Shown here piece after piece: positions 33,861 through 46,319 of a stretch of 64,000 nucleotides of DNA. This DNA comes from Nemopilema nomurai. Taxonomy: Eukaryota; Cnidaria; Scyphozoa; Rhizostomeae; Rhizostomatidae. The stretch spans positions 186,001 to 250,000 of the forward strand of contig ML133474.1 of the NCBI GenBank assembly GCA_003864495.1. The letters are read 5' to 3'. Numbering within the stretch: position 1 is the first letter of the stretch; every line of letters begins with the position of its first letter. The translations under genes were made by a program, and so were the position numbers. Below the pieces are notes generated by a model. That model was not told the origin of the DNA and searched no databases. It saw nothing but the letters and a program-made list of their open reading frames with translations.

Positions 33861-36593
33861 TTAAACATAGGTCCCTTTCGATATACCACAAAACAGCCAC
33901 ATTGAGAAAATCATTCCAAGAACCTAGAAAAAATTTAATAAACTATGTAAGACTTGCTGCCTTTAAAATTGAAAAGTCAAAAAGCAAAAGTCACCCTGAG
34001 GATTTCATCATAGACAATCGGTAAAGTAGCTAATAAATCCATTTCTAATTTTAAAACAACAACAAACAACTTATTATAAGCTAACTTTGTATCAAATAAA
34101 TGTCAAAAACATGCAGTTTAACAGGTGAACAAAAATCATATGTTGACATTATAATGTAAATAAAGAGCATTAGAAAGATTTGTTGTCATGCTGATCTTTT
34201 AAACTATTCATAAAATGGAAAAAATTTTAAAGTAGAATTACTTTTTGAAGAATTTTGACTAATTTTGAGAAAAGAAGAATTTTCTATCAGAGTTGGAATA
34301 AAAAATGGTTGCATAAAGTGTGCACTTGTCATAAATTCCTGAAGTTATTGCACCCTGTTATCAACACTCCCCCTTCAAACTATCTGGGGATTTACTGCCA
34401 TGTCTTTATGCTTTCAATTGGAAAACCTACTTTACATACCTGGATCACACTGAAAGCTAGTCCAATAACACCAATTATGAGCAGGTGCTCTAGAAGAAAC
34501 TTGCTAATTTCCTTGTAGCAACCCTTTGAAAATAAATATCATAAAACTCACTTTTGAGAGAGGCTGTCTGTCACTGCCAACAGTCAACATTCAATGATGG
34601 CAAAACAAAAGCACCAAAGGAAACAAAAAGTAAAAACGAAACTAAGATGTACCTAAAACTCAAGATGTACAAAACATTGTCAGGGATTAACGTTTTATTT
34701 AGTTTGTTACAATTTTATTAATATATGAATGAACAACTAAATTCCTTGAAAATGACATGATAAGCAGCTAAGAAAGTAATTAGGAGACTTAAATTTGGAA
34801 AAAAAATATTTACCTTTTTATAGACATTATTTTGATCCTTTCCACAATTCTCCACATTTCTTTTTTCCTGAGAGCAGCAACTCTTAGGTGGAAATCCCTT
34901 TTGGAACTTTGAGTTGGCCCAGTCATTGTAATTATTATTTCCACAGCATTTGAAATAAATTTGCATCTTGTCAATTACCTCTGTTGTTCCTGGCTCACTG
35001 CCATATTTCTCACTTATCATCAGGCTTATATCCTTCTTTACCTCTTGTTCAATCTAATTACCAAGAACATGTCTTTTAAATGTGAAATTGGTAGGTATTT
35101 GAAAAAATAAATCAGGACATAATAAGGGTTTAAAGTGTGAGCATTTTTGACGATACAACAAAAATCTGCTAAGTTGATTCCTGACATTTCTTGTAACCAC
35201 TTCATAAAAAATTGATTGAAAAATGCTTAATAATTAAATATTATCCTTTGAGATCAGATACAGAGACTCTTAATGCCAGTTGACATGAAAATAGAGATTG
35301 TAAACCAAGCATCTAACACAAGTTTTTCTAAATTTACAAACCTTTCCTTTGTTGGCATAAGCAAGTCCTCCTGCAGAGATTTCCAGGCAAAATATCAGCA
35401 TCAAACATATAAAGAACTGTGAAAAGAAAACACAGTTATCGCAAGGTGGAAAAACTTCTTTTGCATCATTTGCTTGAAGACATGGACTTAAAACATAATT
35501 GGCTTATTCTGTAAACTTGAAAAGTTTACTTCAAATTCTGTATTATGTTCCTGATTGTTTGTATTAACCATGCAGCAAAAATGTGACATCTATTAGCAAA
35601 TCTTCAATTTCGCACTGACAGTAAAAGTATATATCATAATGTAGAAACGAGTTGTGATGGGTTTCTACCGACTGCGTTGCTCAACCTCTATGGACGATCC
35701 GTGCCAAAGTTGTCTTATTTAACGTGCAGAGAACACGGAGCCAGGCCGAGAGACAGAGAGAGAGAGAGAGAGACGACGCGATGTCTGTTGTTTTCTGTAG
35801 CTCTGTTCCTGACTGACTCTGGCTTACTTTACAATTATATTTATACTAACTAATCTAAGAATAAATTTGCTGACGCGGGATGAGAGAGGATGATGAAATG
35901 GTGATGTAATGCGGATGGAAAAAACTAGGCTGGGGAGCGAGAAACGATGTGTCAGCATGACATGGTGTGACAATGGAAAGTAGACAAAGGAGTCACTACA
36001 ATAATAATTGTTTAAACAATTTTTTTCTCTTCACAAGTACTTGGTAACAATAGATAAGGCATCTTATCACCTAAATAAAAATTTTGGCTTAAATAAAAGG
36101 TTCTTACCATTAGAAGCATAATTTTGTTCTCCTTGATGGATCCAACAACACCAAGAAATGTCACTACAACCATGATTACTCCTGCACCAATGGTGAGGTT
36201 TGATACTGTTGCAAATTCATAGTCTGAAAAGGATGCGTAGTCCCCTTTCTCCACACGTAGCCATATTCCAGTACCAAGAATGCCAGCTCCACAAAGCTAC
36301 CAGCAGAATATTATTGCAGTTTATATCGCAAATATTTTATTTTCTACCACTTACCAAATGATTTTCCTGGATGAAATTCAATATTTTGGTGAAACCTATT
36401 GCTAGTTGAAGATAATTTGAGCACCTGCAATTGTGTTGCATTAAAGAATCATAGAAGTAGTGTCAAATAAAACTGACACACGCTCAAAATGGGGGACATC
36501 AAAATGCCAATTAAGAAATTAATAACTTACAAAAAACAAGAGGTTGAATCCAAACAGCAGATACTTTACACAATTAAGGCGTGGATCAATCAT
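33861..36593 (-). CDS. Tetraspanin A
   Basis: Six exons (transcript order): 36593-36531, 36296-36108, 35416-35342, 35053-34814, 34523-34440, 33923-33861, all joined in phase 0, giving 237 residues. The four-span tetraspanin plan is clear. TM1 spans exons 1-2 (KYLLFGFNLLFF, then LCGAGILGTGIW). TM2 lies in exon 2 (GVIMVVVTFLGVVGSIKEN). TM3 is in exon 3 (FFICLMLIFCLEISAGGLAY). The large extracellular loop is exon 4 with CCG at 145-147, PKSCC at 165-169 and C179. TM4 spans exons 5-6 after C191. Tetraspanins organise membrane microdomains with integrins and other partners; the partner here is unknown. Exon lengths match tetraspanin B almost exactly, so the two are tandem paralogues. Confidence 0.93.
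35748..35774. repeat. (GA)n microsatellite
   Basis: A run of about 12 GA dinucleotides inside a tetraspanin A intron. Confidence 0.9.
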
Positions 36594-37108
36594 TTTTGCT
36601 TGCAATCTGAAATGGAATTTGTTGGAGTTCAATTTTAGGATAAACAATTCACAGGCAGTTATGCTACTATTTCTGACTTATTTTTTACTTCTCCCTACAA
36701 CCAATTCAACCAATGCAAAATCTAAAAGTTGCAGATTTTAGGATAAAAATGCTAAATACAGCAAAATTATATTGAAAGCGATTCGCAGTAAAGCAGAAAA
36801 TGTAGCAATTCTGTATTAAGTACATGCTTCGAGAATCTTTTGCGGTGGTACCTACATGGACGGTTAAAAAACATCCCGAGTCACTTTATGAGATTTAAGC
36901 GGACCACTTCATAGTTATCATTTACTGATATCCAGATTCGTTGTTTTGATATAGCATTGAGTAGTACATTAACATTCAACAAACAAATTCATGGTGAATG
37001 ATCATGCGATAAATGATCATGCGATGCAGACATGACTGTTTTCGTGAATTCAAGGCTGCACAAATTATCGCGCTGCTTGTCAGCTCGATGTCGCTGTGAT
37101 TTACTCAC

Positions 37109-37160
37109 GTAGATTGGCAAGGTAGGGTATTCAAAAAGCCTCTCTTCAACCCACTTCTGA
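37109..37160 (-). other. Candidate 5' non-coding exon of tetraspanin A
   Basis: On the minus strand a strong donor (CTAC|GTGAGTAAATC) ends at 37109. The coding exon at 36593 is preceded by a good acceptor (ATTTCAG, ending at about 36609), so an upstream untranslated exon is expected. The 5' limit is not visible. Confidence 0.35.
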
Positions 37161-38467
37161 TAAGTCAAACGTTAAAAAACAAATAAAGCAAGCATGAGAA
37201 AACAATATAGACTTATATTTAGCATTTTACTTGTTTTTCAACGGAACGGATGCTGAGCCTTATAGTCCTGCAGTGCATCAGTGTGAAAATGATTTTAGAT
37301 GCGAAGAAACCAGATCTCAAACTACAAGAAAGGCATTGTGGTAATAACTTTGCTTCAATGCAACAGCTCCTAAGACCCTGCAATCTGTTGTCACTTGTAC
37401 CAGACCACAACACATGCTCCACCTTCAGAGTGTTATGAGACTCTCTTCAGAAAGAGGCTTTCAACCAAAATAACCTCGACTACAAAACCTTTACCAAAAC
37501 AATCCCACAAATACTACAATCCTACTCAGTAATTGTTGCTAAATTTCAAGCATAATAAAAAAAACTAAGGGGCCCTCTACATGAGACCCGAAACGAAACT
37601 CATGCCGACATTAAAACTCGTGACATCCAACCTCCCCTTGTCACCACCGACACTGTTAAAAAGTACGCGAGGGATTAAAATTAAATTCTTACCTCCCAAC
37701 TCTCGATTTCTTAATTTTTACTTAAAATTATTTTGCTCTACTTCATTTTATTTATGTTATGTCTAACTGTTATTATTCAAACTTATTGTCATGGAAAAGC
37801 GCGTCAATTTGGAAAACATGGCCTAGCACTTTGTCCAAAGTTCTTTTCATTAGACTAAAACATTTTAATTCCCATTGCTTGCTATAAAATATTACAAATA
37901 AGCCATTCACTGTTATTTAAACAAATTAACTTGGATATTGTATACTTAGTATTAGTAAGTTTACCAGTATAATGTGATTAAGCAATCTTACGTTGATAAA
38001 ATATTTTGGGTATTAGTTTGGCAACGGCCTGTCAAGCTTAAGCTGAAACCCCTTCTGTAACGTAAGGTTTCTAGGTAGACACTATAAAATAAGGAATATT
38101 GCAGTCAATTCATTACGATTGACATATGGTACACAATGGATCACTACTGAGACAGACTCACTTTTTGCACAACAAATGGTATTTGTGCTTAATATTAAAC
38201 AAATAATAAACAAAAAACACGGCAATTAATTCCTCAGTTTTATCGGACCAGGTTGGCTATAGATTGGCAGGACCAGGTTAAGATGTGACAATTGGGGGAA
38301 GGAAGTCATTCCTTACATCAGCCACGCTTTCCCAATTATCGAGGTCTCTAGACCTCGTCTATTCCAACCCAATATGACGGCAATTTGCAATTGTGAATTA
38401 CGTGACTTCTTTGGGTCGCACATCTCTGAACAGGGCATACAAAGTTTGCTTGATGGACCATTATCAT

Positions 38468-38888
38468 CAGTGGCAGGGCTAGCGGCCAAACAATAGGGGG
38501 GATAAGGCGTGCTCATGGGGCGGAGCCCGGAAATTCTTTAGGACCACGCCCTTTTTGATGTAGAAAGCGCCCTTTTCACTGATTTAAAACATCCTTTTAC
38601 CTATGGAAATGCTTGTCTTCATCAAAGAGTAGCCAGGCTGTCAAAACAAAGTTTTAGGGGAATGAAAGTACTTCACAAAGATCTCCCCCCCCCCCCCATC
38701 GCTTTCTCCTCGAAATTAGATGAATCACAAAATCGATCCTGGCGAGAACTGGTGTAGCAGGGATAATGCCGCCTCTGATTCCTCTGTTACTTTGAGTAGT
38801 CAGGCAAAAGGTGAATGAAAGAAACAAACCACTCGCTTTGAGTTGTAAAACTGATAATGGGGGGGTTTCGCCCGTGGCGTGGCTACTG
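38468..38888. mobile_element. hAT-like MITE between the tetraspanin genes
   Basis: The left end reads CAGTGGCAGGGC and the reversed right end CAGTAGCCACGCC, both close to the common hAT terminus CAGTGGCGTAGCC. The flanks are ATTATCAT (38460-38467) and GTTATCAT (38889-38896), an 8-bp target duplication with one mismatch. The interior is non-coding and includes a C run at about 38685-38697. Confidence 0.6.
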
Positions 38889-39419
38889 GTTATCATTCAT
38901 TCATCAAAGTGGCAAATAATTTGCGCCACATATGTACCAAAATAAGGGAGTTTCAAAACAAGAAAACTCATTGTGGCAGATACTAATGTCAAAATTCAAC
39001 AAACAAATTACCATAGTTGCTTGAACTTACAAGACAAACTAATAGTACAGCATAAGTGAATAACATAACATGATAAAAAAAGTGGCATATTAATCTTCTT
39101 GCTATTTTATACAGCAAGCTTGGTTTGTGTCACATGGTGAATTGCCATTGGGGAATGTTTTTTCCATTTAATAGGCATTTTAACCATTGTATGTGGGAAG
39201 TTCTGAATAATGAACCAAATTTGTAATTGTAATGAACCAAGTAACTTTATGGAAGATAGTGCTATATGATGATTTAATTACAAAGATACAACTTAAGGAT
39301 GCAGGGTAAAATTACAGTGTAACTCTTCTTCTCTATATAGGCATCAGTGCATGTGTGTGTGCCATATGTTTTTTTTGAAAAAGCACTGTATCAGCAACAG
39401 ATAAACAGCAACAGAAGGC

Positions 39420-42400
39420 TTAAGCAACCACCCCTTCTTTTGAAATACCACGGTACAAACACATGGAGAGTATCATTCCAAGAATCTAAAAAGTGATTGA
39501 TTAATCCAAAAGTTATCTAGGTGTTGCTAAAAATCAGATGTCAAAAACTCATGCAAGGCAAGAAAGAGCAGTTAAAAAATTAAGATTGTTGGATGTCACG
39601 AATCTTTAAAAACAGATAAAAGCACTACATAGTTAGGAACAAAACTTGAATACCCTTATGTGATAAAAATGGAAGAACAAGGTTAGTTCGGTTCCATCCA
39701 GTGCATGTATAGAAATAGCTTTTGCACAGGAAATGTTCAAACATTTTCAATATAGGCAATGCAATATCTTCATATATCATATTCTCCATTAGTATACACT
39801 CCAAATAAAGAGTCTCAATTTAAGAAAAAATTGGGGCTTGCGTTCTGGTTTTGAAAATAGCAATCCAACATATTATACTCAAATTGATTGAGTCATTTTA
39901 AAAAGTAACTAAGATGCCACTTTTTTATATATTGTAGTATATGAAGAATTTTCATTGATAATAACTGAAATTATGGGAATTAATATCTTTAATTCCAGAT
40001 AATACCTGCGGGGAAGGCACTCACAACTATTTGAAGGTTCGTGTCATGCTGCACGTCCACCTCTACAAGACTATCAATCATAATTTGCTATTGTTATGCT
40101 AATTACCTTGTGGTGTCGTACAAGGCAGTACCCTAGCATATCTGGTTATTGACTGCTACACAGCACGTGGATCACACCACGTATATGCGTTTTTCAACGC
40201 CCATTCCCACCCCTTTGTTACTTTGTTTTTCCCTACCTGCCCCTTTCCTTCTCCCTCTCTTCCAGCTAAGTTTCACACAGTATTCACTGCGAGACAAGTG
40301 TGTCAGCATGTTGGCGGGTTAAAAAACTGAGATGATGCACCGAAAGCCCAAAATGTTTTTCCTGAGATAGGGACTTAATTTTTAGGGCCCGCCGAAGGCA
40401 TTAACTGTTATTAATAATGCATTATTAATGTAGCAAAATACTGTTTTACTGCACCTGAATAACTCCAAACACAATACCAACAACACCAATGACAAGGAGG
40501 TGATCCAAAAGAAACTGCTTCACCTCTTTAAAGCACCCCTACAATCAGGAAAAACAGGTAAAATTTGTCAGTTATCTTTTCTAGAGCAACACCTGAGTAT
40601 TCTAGGGGAAACCTTAAAAATATATGATGACTACAACACTTAAAAATCCAAGGGCTTAGTAAGCTTATTAAATCAACTTACCCTTGTGTTCACATTGTTG
40701 ATGTCACGACCACAGTCATCTGCATTCCGTTTCTCCTTCATGCAGCAACTTTTAGGGACGTACTTATGATTAAAATAATAATTCGAGTACTTCCAGTCCT
40801 CTGCATCATTATTTCCACAACACTTGAAATACTCCTGCATTTTGTCAATTGCTTTTGTTGTGCCTGATTCAACACCATACTTTTCATGAATTGTAACATT
40901 CAAATCTTTCTTCACCTCAAATTCAATCTAAAAATGTAGAAAAGGGAAAATCCATTTGCAAATATCTTCAATAATGTGTAAACATTATATAATTTATGTG
41001 CAATTCAAAGGCATAATTTCTACAAAATTCTGAGTTTCCTAGGTAGTTAACCCCCTACTGACTGCGACATGCCACATTTTTGGATCCCACAGTATATTAT
41101 ACACAAAAAAGAAAATGAGTCAAACGAATAAACTCCGCATCTTGACAAGCCTGTTTCATGGTTTTCCACTTGTCAGATGTACTAATACAGAACATTACTT
41201 TATGAGTGCTAGAAAGGGGTCTTTGTGAATTTAATTTCCCTCTTGCATTTGTTCTTTCCGAATTAATTCTTGCGGTTGTCCTTTAAATATGGCATCATAA
41301 TCAGATGATATCCATTAGTTCATGTTTAACACCTTTAACTGTATAAAAGAATAAGACCAAGAGATTGTAAGACATAAAAATTGAATTGGCAGCAACATTC
41401 CATACAAAGAGAAAGAAAAACATGGAGTTAATGACTTCCTGTTTAATTAAAAACAAGTAAGACTATCTACAAATCAACATTCAAATATGTCCAAAAAAAA
41501 CAGACAGCACATTTTGTACCTTTCCTCTGTTTGCATATGCAAGGCCTCCAGCAGATATTTCTAAGCAGAAGACCAACAACAAGGATATGAAGAACTAAAA
41601 AACAAATAACTTCATTGCTAAAATATAAAAATACATTTGCAACACTGGTTACCATTCCATCAAAAATCAGCCATAAACAGTGCAATACTCATAATTATTT
41701 ATGCAAAAAATGAAGTTGCACTGCTAGGGAATATTACTCCAAACTACATCGACCCAAGCTCTGACACTGTCAGTATGAAATGCAAGATAACAAGATATGA
41801 CCCAGAATTCACTAATGTTCATCATTTTTATACAGCCCCTGTTGAGAGAGTCAAGACTGGCAGCTTGAAACAAGGAAAGGAAATCCTTTCTTTGGCCAAA
41901 AATAACTATACTTGCTTTGTTCCATTCATTGATAAGTTATTAATTTGGCTGGAAAAATGTTCAACCCTACATCTGGTTCCAGAAAAACTTCTAGCTTAAA
42001 GATGAAGATTATGTCAAGATTTGTGACTTAACATGAAACACATTTTAAAATATATTCAATTAGCATTAGTTTTGAATGAAGAAGATTCCTCTGGAATAGC
42101 TTTCTTTTGACTCAGTCCTGTGCAAAAATGCTTCAGCTCTATTTAATGGTGCCATTTTAGACCAAACTTTGTTTGGCAAATGAAAGGATAGATCCTAAGG
42201 TTGTCAAGTCCCAGGAGCAAAACCAGCTTATATCAATAAGGTGGTTATAGTACTTTCAAATTAGGTATAACTCAAATTTGGAATGACTAAGCCAAAATTT
42301 TGTGACCAAAAATGGGAAACCTTTAGAGCAACTTGGAGAAGTTTCATGATGTGTGAATGCAGATTTTTTATGTCTTATGAGGTTTTGAATAGCAAGTCTG

Positions 42401-43503
42401 AGATCAGCACCCACAAAGTAAATTTTATTCATTGTTACAATAGGCTAAACATGGAAGTTATTAGTATTTCAGTAGAATCACCTCCAAAAGTACCACACCC
42501 TTGTCTCAAAAATATGAAGAAAAAAGCAAAACTTTGGAAGTGAATGTCTCAAAAATCATTTGAGATAATTTGCTTAAATTTGGGGAATTCGCATTATTTA
42601 CCGCACTATTTACATCTGAACTAAACTTAAAACTATACTAAACTAGCCTCAAGAAACTAAACTTGTCCATGTAATTTTGTGTGTAAATAAAAAGCTACAA
42701 AAAATATCTATGAATACCATGAGCAGCATCACTCTGTTTTCCTTGATTGAGCCAACAACTCCAAGAAAGGTGATCAGAACTATGAGCACCCCAGCAGCAA
42801 TAGCCAAGTTTGATGCAGTTGCAAACTCATAATCTGTGAAGGTCACATAGTCACCCTTTTCAACACGTAGCCATATGCCTGTACCAAGAATTCCTGCACC
42901 ACAGAGCTGCAAAAATTGAATTAATAATTGATTCTATCAATCAATTCTCAAAATAGGAAACCTTTTCTTAACAATATAGACCTTTAACACCAAGTATTAT
43001 CAGGACAGCAATACCACATGGTGACTTAGATGGATAAAACTTATGAAACTTGAATTCTCTCTTTAGACAAATTTGCACGTGGAAAGACCCTTTTGTCATT
43101 GTAGAACATTTCCCGGAAAAACTTTCTGAATTTTATTAACCAAAGTGATTTGCTTTATAATAATATATATGGCTTCCACATTTGAGAGGCTAAACAAATT
43201 CAAATGTACAAGGAAGAAAAAGAAATATGGTTCTTCCACAATCAATTCTCATAGAACATATTCATGAAAAAAGACAGATGAAAAATTTTAACAAACAATT
43301 AAAATGATAATGCAGATACCAGGCTTTTGTTGGCCTTACTCAATTGTAGTACTCAGTTAAAAAAATGGAAACGGAATATTCTATCAAGATTTCTTTACCC
43401 ACTAGTTGACACAAATAGGATGGGTACCAGATATACTTACAAAAAATATCAAATTGAAGCCAAAGAGCAGGTACTTAACACAGCTCATTCCACCTTCAAC
43501 CAT
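39420..43503 (-). CDS. Tetraspanin B
   Basis: Six exons (transcript order): 43503-43441, 42906-42718, 41594-41520, 40927-40682, 40538-40455, 39485-39420, all phase 0, giving 240 residues. It follows the same plan as tetraspanin A: MVEGGMSCVKYLLFGFNL at the start of TM1, GTGIWLRVEKGDY, FLGVVGSIKENRVMLLM after TM2, LEISAGGLAYANRGK after TM3, then a large loop with CCGNND, PKSCC and DDCG, and GCFKEVK leading into TM4. The five upstream exons have lengths 63, 189, 75, 246 and 84, against 63, 189, 75, 240 and 84 in tetraspanin A. The divergence (for example in the loop and C-terminus) points to an older duplication than that of the D8C locus. Confidence 0.93.
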
Positions 43504-44181
43504 TTTGTTTGTGTGTTTGTTTGTCAACTCTGGATTGCGATGAAACAAAATGTCTATTTGAGCAAAATGAAAGCTGTAGATTAAAATGAATTAGATAGAC
43601 TTTAATCAACAAAAGATCAATCACAGTCATAACTTAGTACTTTTTCTATCACAAGTCAATGTGAATTATTCTCATATAATGTCTGCAATTCAAGAAAGAC
43701 AAGAATACCTGAGGAAACCACCAGAATGTGGGAAATGGAGTTGATTTATACCTTTTTACAGGCATGAGTTTGATAATTTGGCTTGTTGACTCTAAACTCC
43801 TGGAGACGCTCATATCAACATTCAGTGGCACCCATGTAATATGCTAAAGTTTAGCAGGAACAATTACATGGACATAATCCGAAAATGGTTTGAGCACCAT
43901 GTGAAACACCCCCTGATGTCCCCATGTGGAACACATAGCAACTACAATTCTCACGCTAATACCTTAAGTTTTCATGTTATGTTTGCAGCATCAGGGTCAT
44001 ACAGCCACATCATCTGATTTCACGTATCTTATTTGTCATTTAATAGTTCACACTTTTTTGACACATTTTTTTGACAATATAATAGGTTGCAACTATTTTT
44101 TAACATTTGACAGGGGAGTTCTGCAATGACTCTACTTTGGCCATATTTACATGGGATTTTACGCCTGGATTTCTGCCCGCA

Positions 44182-44572
44182 TACCGTAAATCCTCAAATT
44201 GCCCCCCCTCGAAAAAAGGCCCCCCTCGAATAAGCCTCCACCCTAGAACTAAAAATTTTCAATAAGCCCCCCCTCGGTTTGTTGATTTCCGACTCCTGAG
44301 GTTGCCTTGGGCATTTTAGTGAATTGACACAAAAATTTATATTTTTATTAATAATTTGATCAAATGTTACTTTATACTTGGGTTACTTTTTATATTATGA
44401 AAAGAAAGAAATTTAAAAAATTATCTTTTTTATGTGGCATGTTGCAAGAAATTTTACAAGCCCCTGGAATAAGCCCCCCCCCCCCAATAAGCCCCCCCCC
44501 TCGAATAAGCCCCCATCCAAAAATTTCAAAAATAAATAAGCCCCCAGGGGACTAATTCGAGGATTTACGGTA
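44182..44572 (-). mobile_element. CCGTAAATCCTC-type MITE, intact ends
   Basis: A 391-bp element begins TACCGTAAATCCTCAAATT and ends AATTCGAGGATTTACGGTA, an inverted repeat bounded by TA on both sides, as expected for a TA target site. The interior is rich in C runs (CTCGAATAAGCCCCC) and includes an AT-rich segment homologous, in reverse, to the repeated unit at 13321-14139. No coding capacity is visible, so it would depend on an enzyme supplied in trans. Confidence 0.8.
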
Positions 44573-45561
44573 CATCAAGTGTAATATCACCCTTTTAACT
44601 ATACACAGTCATTATTTTCGCTTAATCATCAAATTTCAAAGTGACAAGCTTTCATGTAAAGTCCTCAATCGAAACGAATCTCCCTAAATTTTAAATACTT
44701 GATGCCTGCTGGGCTTTCAGTTCATTCGTCACCTTTTCTTGGACTCCTTCTTTTTTTCAAGCTGAGAGGCAATTCACTCTTGCAAAAAGCGTATGAGATT
44801 TCCACGAATAGGATTTTCAGGGATTTTTTGATAAAACAATAGGATTTTTACAAAAGATGTACGATATGTTTTGAAGTGATTTGCTCCTCGTATCAAGCTA
44901 CGCGTGTTAATTTCACTACTTAGCTCTGTGCATATAAAATGAGTGTCTTTAGAAATATGCATCTTCTGGCACCACACCCAACCAAACGAAGGCCTAACGA
45001 AGCTCAATATAAGAGGAATTTCAGAATTCAGGCTAGGTACCGTCCTTCAAAGAAATCAAACAGTAACCAAAAACTGCGTGTAGTTAATCATAAAATACTT
45101 ATTGCGATCGTGATAGTTTCGTTAAACTTTTCTATAAACCACTAGAGATGTGAGTAACACTGTTACACGCTTCTTATGACTTACAAAAACTCAATCGCGA
45201 GTCCCAAAAACTAAAGGCCCTTTTACTAAAAGTTGGTAATCCTATGGAATCCTGTGGAATCCTACGGAATTTCTCATTCAAAGCCCCATTAACATCATGC
45301 GATATTGTTAAAAATTGCAACATCGAAGGGAACATGTTGTTCTAAAAAACTACTAGCAAAGTTACCAAAATAAATTTATCAAAAATTCCAGAAGACCCAG
45401 TTATCGTAACAGTCGAAGCAGTCCATGATAGAAAGTAGCCTAACAAAAAGGGAAGTTAAAGTCGCTGGGTTAACAGTTTATTTTATGGGGAAAAGAAGCA
45501 TACAACTAAGTTAGATGCGTTGCTATCCAACACTTGATCTAATCAAGTTACGGTTACTCAC

Positions 45562-45620
45562 CTTTTCCAAAATGTCGCTGGTTGTTTACTTCGGCATCCA
45601 ACTCCAATGCGTAAAGTTTG
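45562..45620 (-). other. Candidate 5' non-coding exon of tetraspanin B
   Basis: On the minus strand a strong donor, GAAAAG|GTGAGTAACC, ends at 45562. The start-codon exon of tetraspanin B is preceded by an acceptor-like CAATCCAG. The exon's 5' end is uncertain; a palindromic TGACGTCA lies upstream at about 45643. Confidence 0.35.
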
Positions 45621-45642
45621 GAAAAGTGAACGCGATATAGAA

Positions 45643-45650
45643 TGACGTCA
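45643..45650. promoter_or_regulatory. CRE-like palindrome TGACGTCA
   Basis: A perfect cAMP-response-element octamer lies about 80 bases upstream, on the minus strand, of the candidate first exon of tetraspanin B. Promoter function is inferred from position only. Confidence 0.35.
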
Positions 45651-46319
45651 TTTCAACCGCTGACCACAGGCCAAAGGCCTCTGACGCATTGGGGTAATAC
45701 GTTAGGGACTCCTCAGATAATGAAAAAAAAACAAATAATCCAAAACAGCGATTTAATGATCGAGAACAATTCGGGATGGTTTATAAGTGAGTCCTTAAGG
45801 CCTTCCCTTCGCTTTCCAAATTAGAGTAACCCCACGATTTCAAGCAAATTCAAATAAAAGAGGCACTTTCTCTTGACCCAACTGCTTTTAAGTCAAAAAT
45901 TATTACACTTGCAAATTAGAGCCATGATGAAAACTTTTTCTGGAGAGACTCTGATGTTTGTGACGTTGCTGAGATCGGAGAGGCATTTTTACTTATTGTT
46001 CTTGCAAGGGGAAGAGGTTTGCGACAAAAGACAACTATCCTCACATCAGCAATATCCAATGCCTTGGACAGTTTGCAACGATCATTTTCGTCAAAATTTT
46101 TACAACTTTACTTCTCGTCATCAAATTTAATCCCTTGTTCTGTTTGTTATATTCATAGACCTGTCAAGGTCAACTTACCAAAATTGAAAAGCTTCACCTA
46201 CAAAATCTAAATAATACAAACACAAATTACAGACAAAACACTACGAAATACAATATGAGATAGTAGAAGGTATCATTTAAGAATCAAGTCCAATTTCGAG
46301 TCTGTTTTACACAATTTTG

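Larger units (their letters stand above)
36610..39419. other. Region between the two tetraspanin genes
   Basis: Apart from the candidate 5' exon near 37109 and the MITE at 38468-38888, no gene is recognised. Short frames at 37219-37438 occur on both strands and look non-coding. Confidence 0.45.
43504..46319. other. Region between tetraspanin B and RABGGTA
   Basis: It contains the MITE at 44182-44572 and a candidate untranslated exon near 45562. Small frames (for example 45873-46130, plus) show no recognisable family. The rest is AT-rich and unassigned. Confidence 0.45.

Noticed and set aside
41637..42543. Two plus-strand frames (120 and 86 codons) in a tetraspanin B intron
   Set aside because: No family resemblance and AT-rich codon use; they look like chance frames in an intron.
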